Positions 9,682 to 13,143 of a stretch of 13,143 nt of DNA are shown one piece after another. Origin of the DNA: JBILVQ01 sp044370375 (GTDB taxonomy: Bacteria > Bacteroidota > Bacteroidia > UBA4408); the NCBI GenBank assembly GCA_044370375.1, contig JBILVQ010000069.1:1-13143 (forward strand). Reading direction: 5' to 3'. The position numbers and the translations under genes are program-made. How positions within the stretch are numbered: position 1 is the first letter of the stretch; every line of letters begins with the position of its first letter. The notes beneath the pieces are model-generated. The model ran no database searches. It worked only from the letters and a program-made list of their open reading frames with translations, and was not told the DNA's origin.

Positions 9682-9725
9682 AAAAACAGTAATACCAACC
9701 GTTTAAGTTAAAAAACGGCTGGTAT
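9682..9725 (-). terminator. Intrinsic terminator of cphA
   Basis: On the - strand a 13-bp stem (9725-9713 with 9704-9692, one G-U pair) has an 8-nt loop. It is followed after a few bases by a T run (9686-9682). It starts 19 nt after the cphA stop codon. Confidence 0.8.
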
Positions 9726-9744
9726 CACTGTTGGTTAAAATTTC

Positions 9745-12387
9745 TTACCTCGGAATATCCTCGGCATTAATGGTAAATTTATCTTCCTCTTCCTTGTATT
9801 TCATGATGGCCTGCAAAGCATCTGGCACCACATCGGAGCAGATGGTGATGAATGATCCCTTTTCTGCATTGCTGATCGCGAAATCGATGGCTTCGGCTTC
9901 TGAAGGTATTATTTTGAACAAGCGTTTTGCATCTACCTGATTAATTCCTTGTACCATGAAATCAATAATTTCTTGATCACTTCTGCCTCTTAAATTTCTG
10001 TCTTGACGGATAATGATTTTATCAAACATGGTGGCGGCTAATTTGCCCAATTGAACAATATCTTCATCCCTGCGGTCACCAACACCGGCAATAATACCCA
10101 CCTTGCAGGAGGCCTGCGTTTTTTCGAGGAATTTGGCAATAGCCTGAAATCCTGCAGGATTGTGGGCATAATCTACCATTACTTGGAAGTTTTTGAATTG
10201 GAACAGGTTCATCCTTCCCGGTGTTTGAGTAGGAGAAGGGATAAAGGTTTCGAGTGCCAATCTCATGTCTTCTATTTTGAAACCACGAATGAAACCTGCC
10301 AGCACGGTTGGTAAAACATTCTGAATGTTGAAAACAGCTCTTCCACTAAAGGTAAGCGGAATATTGACCACCTTATCCACTCTTATTTTCCAGGTTCCCT
10401 TACAAATGGTAACATAGCCTTGTTCCACGATAACGGCCAATCCACCTTTGTTGCAATGTTTTATAATTCTTGGATTATTTTCATCCAAGCTGAAAAAGGC
10501 AACATTGCATTCCAGATTTTTCGCCATGGCATAAACCAGGTCATCATCTGCGTTCAGAATTGCATATCCGCCTTTCATAACACTTTCCGGAACTACGGCT
10601 TTTACCCGTGCCATATCTTCAAGTGTATCAATATCTTTTAGTCCTAAATGGTCTGCTGCCACATTGGTTACGATAGCAATATCACAACGATGAAAACCTA
10701 AGCCTGCCCGAAGGATTCCACCTCTTGCGGTTTCGAGCACAGCAAAATCAACGGTAGGGTCTTTTAATACAAATTCAGCACTCACCGGACCGGTACAATC
10801 ACCAGGCATCATCATTCTGTTTTGAATGTAAACGCCATCGGTTGTAGTGAATCCAACTTTATGCCCCATGGTTTTTACGATGTGGGCCATAAGGCGTGTG
10901 GTAGTAGTTTTTCCGTTGGTTCCGGATACCGCAATGATGGGAATACGGGCATTGCTTCCGGGAGGATAAAGCATATCAATTACCGGTTCTGCCACGTTTC
11001 GAGGAAGTCCGTCGGTTGGTGCAATATGCATTCTGAAACCAGGAGCCGCATTTACTTCCAGCACAGCACCACCGTTTTCGGAAATCGGTTCAGTAAGATT
11101 CTCGGCCATGATATCAATCCCGCAAATATCCAGACCAACAATTTTTGCAATTCTTTCGGCCATGAAAACATTGTAAGGATGCACCATTTCAGTAATATCG
11201 GTTGCTGTTCCACCGGTACTTAAATTGGCTGTGCGTTTTAAATGAAGTTCAACACCCTCATTTAGGACACTGTCCAAACTTAGTTCTTTTTCCTTTAAAA
11301 TATTTAGCGTCATATCATCCACCTTGATACTGGTTAGAACTTTTTCATGTCCGTAACCTCTGCGTGGATCGCTATTTACTTTGTTGATCAATTGTTGAAT
11401 GGTAGAACTTCCGTCTCCAATCACTGCGGCAGGGGTTCGTTTCGCTGCGGCAACCAATTTATAATTTACCACCAGTAAACGGAAGTCGTAACCGGTAATG
11501 TACTTTTCAACAATTACCGCGCGGCTCACTTTTTTAGCAGCGGCTAAAGCTTCAACCGCTTGTTCCCAATCACGAATATTGATGGTAGCACCCCTGCCAT
11601 GATTACCATTTACGGGTTTGGTAACTAAGGGATAGCCGATATTTCTGCAGGCTCTTTCCAAATCCTCTTCGTCATAAACGATAGTGCCTTTGGGCACAGG
11701 AATGTTGAAGGCTTCGAGTAAATTTTTCGTTTCTTCTTTATCGCAGGCAATTTCTACAGCGATGTTACCGGTGTTGCTGGTTACTGTTGCCTGAATTCTT
11801 TTTTGGTTATGACCGTAACCCAATTGTACCAAAGAGTGCCTGTTTAAACGAATCCAAGGAATTCCTCTTGCTGCGGCTTCTTCAACGATAGAGCCTGTGC
11901 TAGGTCCAAGGCGTTCATCTTCTCGTATTTCACGCATTTCCTGAATGTCTGCCTCCAGATCATACGCTTCATTTTTGATGAGGGCTTCACAAATTCTAAC
12001 GGCAGATTTTGCTGCATAAATTCCAACCTTTTCTTCCATGTAGGAAAAAACCACATTATAAACCCCGGGTTGACCGGTGCCTCTGGTTCTTCCAAATCCG
12101 CAGTCCATCCCGGCAAGCGTTTGTATTTCTAAGGCAATGTGTTCAATCACATGACCCATCCAGGTGCCTTCCTCAATGCGATAGAAAAAACCTCCTTTTC
12201 GATTTTCTGAGCATTCATGTTCTTCGAGGGTTGGTAGCAGGTTCTTTAACCTGTCGACAAAGCCGGGGATTTTATTGGTAGGATGTTCCTCCATTTCCTG
12301 GAGGTCTAACTTCATTACAATTAATTTATGTCTGCGGATAGACCAGTAGTTTGGACCGCGCATGGCCCTGATTTCAAGAATTTTCAT
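9745..12387 (-). CDS. cphA: Cyanophycin synthetase
   Basis: CphA polymerises aspartate and arginine, using ATP, into the storage polymer cyanophycin in the cytoplasm. From the ATG at 12387 the product has 880 residues, normal for the family. The N-terminus MKILEIRAMRGPNYWS is the standard CphA start; an in-frame ATG at 12438 would add 17 unlike residues. The N-terminal domain is followed by an ATP-grasp domain (KPVNGNHGRG at 257-266, YDFRLLVV near 300, VLEVNAAPGFRMH near 442-454). A Mur-ligase-like domain then carries the P-loop SGTNGKTTTTR (488-498), ETARGGILR (552-560), VTNVAADHLG near 573, MVDYAHNPAGF and GDRRDEDI. All key motifs are present, so the enzyme should be active. No cyanophycinase (cphB) or isoaspartyl dipeptidase is adjacent. 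The gene is divergent from an M2 peptidase gene; 114 nt separate the two starts. Confidence 0.96.
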   Translation of the reverse strand: MKILEIRAMRGPNYWSIRRHKLIVMKLDLQEMEEHPTNKIPGFVDRLKNLLPTLEEHECSENRKGGFFYRIEEGTWMGHVIEHIALEIQTLAGMDCGFGRTRGTGQPGVYNVVFSYMEEKVGIYAAKSAVRICEALIKNEAYDLEADIQEMREIREDERLGPSTGSIVEEAAARGIPWIRLNRHSLVQLGYGHNQKRIQATVTSNTGNIAVEIACDKEETKNLLEAFNIPVPKGTIVYDEEDLERACRNIGYPLVTKPVNGNHGRGATINIRDWEQAVEALAAAKKVSRAVIVEKYITGYDFRLLVVNYKLVAAAKRTPAAVIGDGSSTIQQLINKVNSDPRRGYGHEKVLTSIKVDDMTLNILKEKELSLDSVLNEGVELHLKRTANLSTGGTATDITEMVHPYNVFMAERIAKIVGLDICGIDIMAENLTEPISENGGAVLEVNAAPGFRMHIAPTDGLPRNVAEPVIDMLYPPGSNARIPIIAVSGTNGKTTTTRLMAHIVKTMGHKVGFTTTDGVYIQNRMMMPGDCTGPVSAEFVLKDPTVDFAVLETARGGILRAGLGFHRCDIAIVTNVAADHLGLKDIDTLEDMARVKAVVPESVMKGGYAILNADDDLVYAMAKNLECNVAFFSLDENNPRIIKHCNKGGLAVIVEQGYVTICKGTWKIRVDKVVNIPLTFSGRAVFNIQNVLPTVLAGFIRGFKIEDMRLALETFIPSPTQTPGRMNLFQFKNFQVMVDYAHNPAGFQAIAKFLEKTQASCKVGIIAGVGDRRDEDIVQLGKLAATMFDKIIIRQDRNLRGRSDQEIIDFMVQGINQVDAKRLFKIIPSEAEAIDFAISNAEKGSFITICSDVVPDALQAIMKYKEEEDKFTINAEDIPR

Positions 12388-12475
12388 AGAATAGTTTTTA
12401 GCCAAAAAATCAAAATACGGGGCAATATAAACAACCATTTTCGAAATCCCAAAAACTTTAATGTTCTCAAAAGTT

Positions 12476-12483
12476 TAAATTTG
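12476..12483 (+). promoter_or_regulatory. Candidate Bacteroidota -7 promoter element for the M2 peptidase gene
   Basis: TAAATTTG matches the TAnnTTTG consensus exactly and ends 18 nt before the ATG at 12502. A TTG at the expected -33 distance is not apparent. The position in the cphA/M2 divergent gap supports it, but the match is short. Confidence 0.45.
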
Positions 12484-12501
12484 TGGACCAAAACCCTAAC
12501 C

Positions 12502-13143
12502 ATGAAATTTTTACAATTTTTCGCTCTTCTTTTTTTTTTAGTCGTGGCGCTTGTTTCCTGCCAATCCTCACAGCAAAAGGTTCCCGATGAGGCCGCATGG
12601 AAATTTAAAGCAGACAGTTTTTTAGTTGCTTATAACAAGGAGTATCAAACACTTGTGACAAATGCCGGGGAAGCGCAATGGGCCAGTAACATTAAAATCG
12701 TTGAAGGTGATAGCACGAATGCCATTGCCACCCGCAAAGCCGAGGAGGCAACGGCAGCCTTTACCGGAAGTACCAAGAATATTGAAATGGCTAAGTTATT
12801 GTTGACCCGAGAGAAAGATTTGTTTGCGATTCAGGTGAAACAATTGAAGAGTATTTTGTACAAAGCAGCCAACAATCCTGAAACGGTTCCTGATTTAGTG
12901 AAAAGAAGAATAAAAGCAGAAACCGCGCAAACAGAGAAAATGTTTGGTTTCGATTTTAAACTCAATGGTAAATCGGTGAGTGCGAATGATATTGATGAGG
13001 CACTGAAAATGGAGAGTAATTTAGACAAAAGGTTGGCTGTTTGGAATAGCTCCAAAGAAGTAGGAAAGGGATTGAAAAGTGGTCTTGTTGAACTACGCGA
13101 CCTAAGAAATCAAACGGTGCAGGCTTTGGGTTACAAAGATTAT
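12502..13143 (+). CDS. M2 family (ACE-like) metallopeptidase lipoprotein, 3' partial
   Basis: The frame opened by the ATG at 12502 is uninterrupted for 214 codons to the right edge. It starts with a lipoprotein signal peptide (MKFLQFFALLFFLVVALVSC) with lipobox LVSC and Cys20 as the lipidated residue, so the protein should be anchored to a membrane outside the cytoplasm. The mature part is helical and resembles the N-terminal half of bacterial peptidyl-dipeptidase A (M2, angiotensin-converting-enzyme-like) proteins: EAQWASNIKI, AAFTGSTKNIEMAK, QVKQLKSILYKAANNPE, AVWNSSKEVGKGLKSGL, and LRDLRNQTVQALGYKDY. The zinc motif HExxH would lie beyond the window, so catalytic integrity cannot be judged. 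Such enzymes remove C-terminal dipeptides. It is divergent from cphA with a TAnnTTTG element upstream. Confidence 0.85.
   Translation, partial: MKFLQFFALLFFLVVALVSCQSSQQKVPDEAAWKFKADSFLVAYNKEYQTLVTNAGEAQWASNIKIVEGDSTNAIATRKAEEATAAFTGSTKNIEMAKLLLTREKDLFAIQVKQLKSILYKAANNPETVPDLVKRRIKAETAQTEKMFGFDFKLNGKSVSANDIDEALKMESNLDKRLAVWNSSKEVGKGLKSGLVELRDLRNQTVQALGYKDY

Noticed and set aside
12388..12438. Upstream in-frame ATG at 12438 as the cphA start
   Set aside because: The added 17 residues do not resemble CphA N-termini, while MKILEIRAMRGPNYWS from 12387 does.
12831..13055. - strand open frame of 74 codons
   Set aside because: It is antisense to the M2 peptidase gene, whose frame is open throughout and carries family-like sequence.

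Overview
The window looks like a chromosomal segment of a member of the Bacteroidota. The signs are a mitochondrial-type aconitase, a DUF4421-type outer-membrane protein, a carboxypeptidase-like regulatory domain protein, a tricorn-like S41 peptidase with a Lys/Glu-rich insert, start codons without clear Shine-Dalgarno sequences, and two sites matching the Bacteroidota -7 promoter element TAnnTTTG. The exact lineage cannot be read from this stretch. I see no mobile element, CRISPR array, tRNA or rRNA.

Left part (1-2892, + strand): the 3' portion of a large tricorn/S41 peptidase gene, open at the left edge, is followed by a small VOC (glyoxalase-fold) gene. The VOC gene is broken by a one-base deletion, either a real mutation or a sequencing error. 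A strong intrinsic terminator closes this side.

Centre (2893-7154, - strand): a tightly packed four-gene run reads right to left. It encodes a CarboxypepD_reg-like secreted protein, an unrecognised secreted protein, a PagL-like outer-membrane acyloxyacyl hydrolase and a small Rieske [2Fe-2S] protein. Junctions overlap or are 1 nt apart, so it is probably one transcription unit concerned with the cell envelope. A DUF4421 outer-membrane protein gene lies upstream, separated by 127 nt.

Right part (7161-13143): acnA (aconitase, TCA cycle) and cphA (cyanophycin synthetase) are both on the - strand, and each has an intrinsic terminator. A second terminator-like hairpin lies between them. cphA is divergent from a lipoprotein of the M2 (ACE-like) metallopeptidase family that runs off the right edge. 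The cphA gene suggests that the organism can make the Asp/Arg nitrogen-storage polymer cyanophycin, but no cyanophycinase gene is in view.

Most of the window is ordinary housekeeping and envelope content. The best candidates for something undescribed are the four-gene envelope cluster with its unassigned secreted protein, and the terminator placed 6 nt in front of the DUF4421 start codon.
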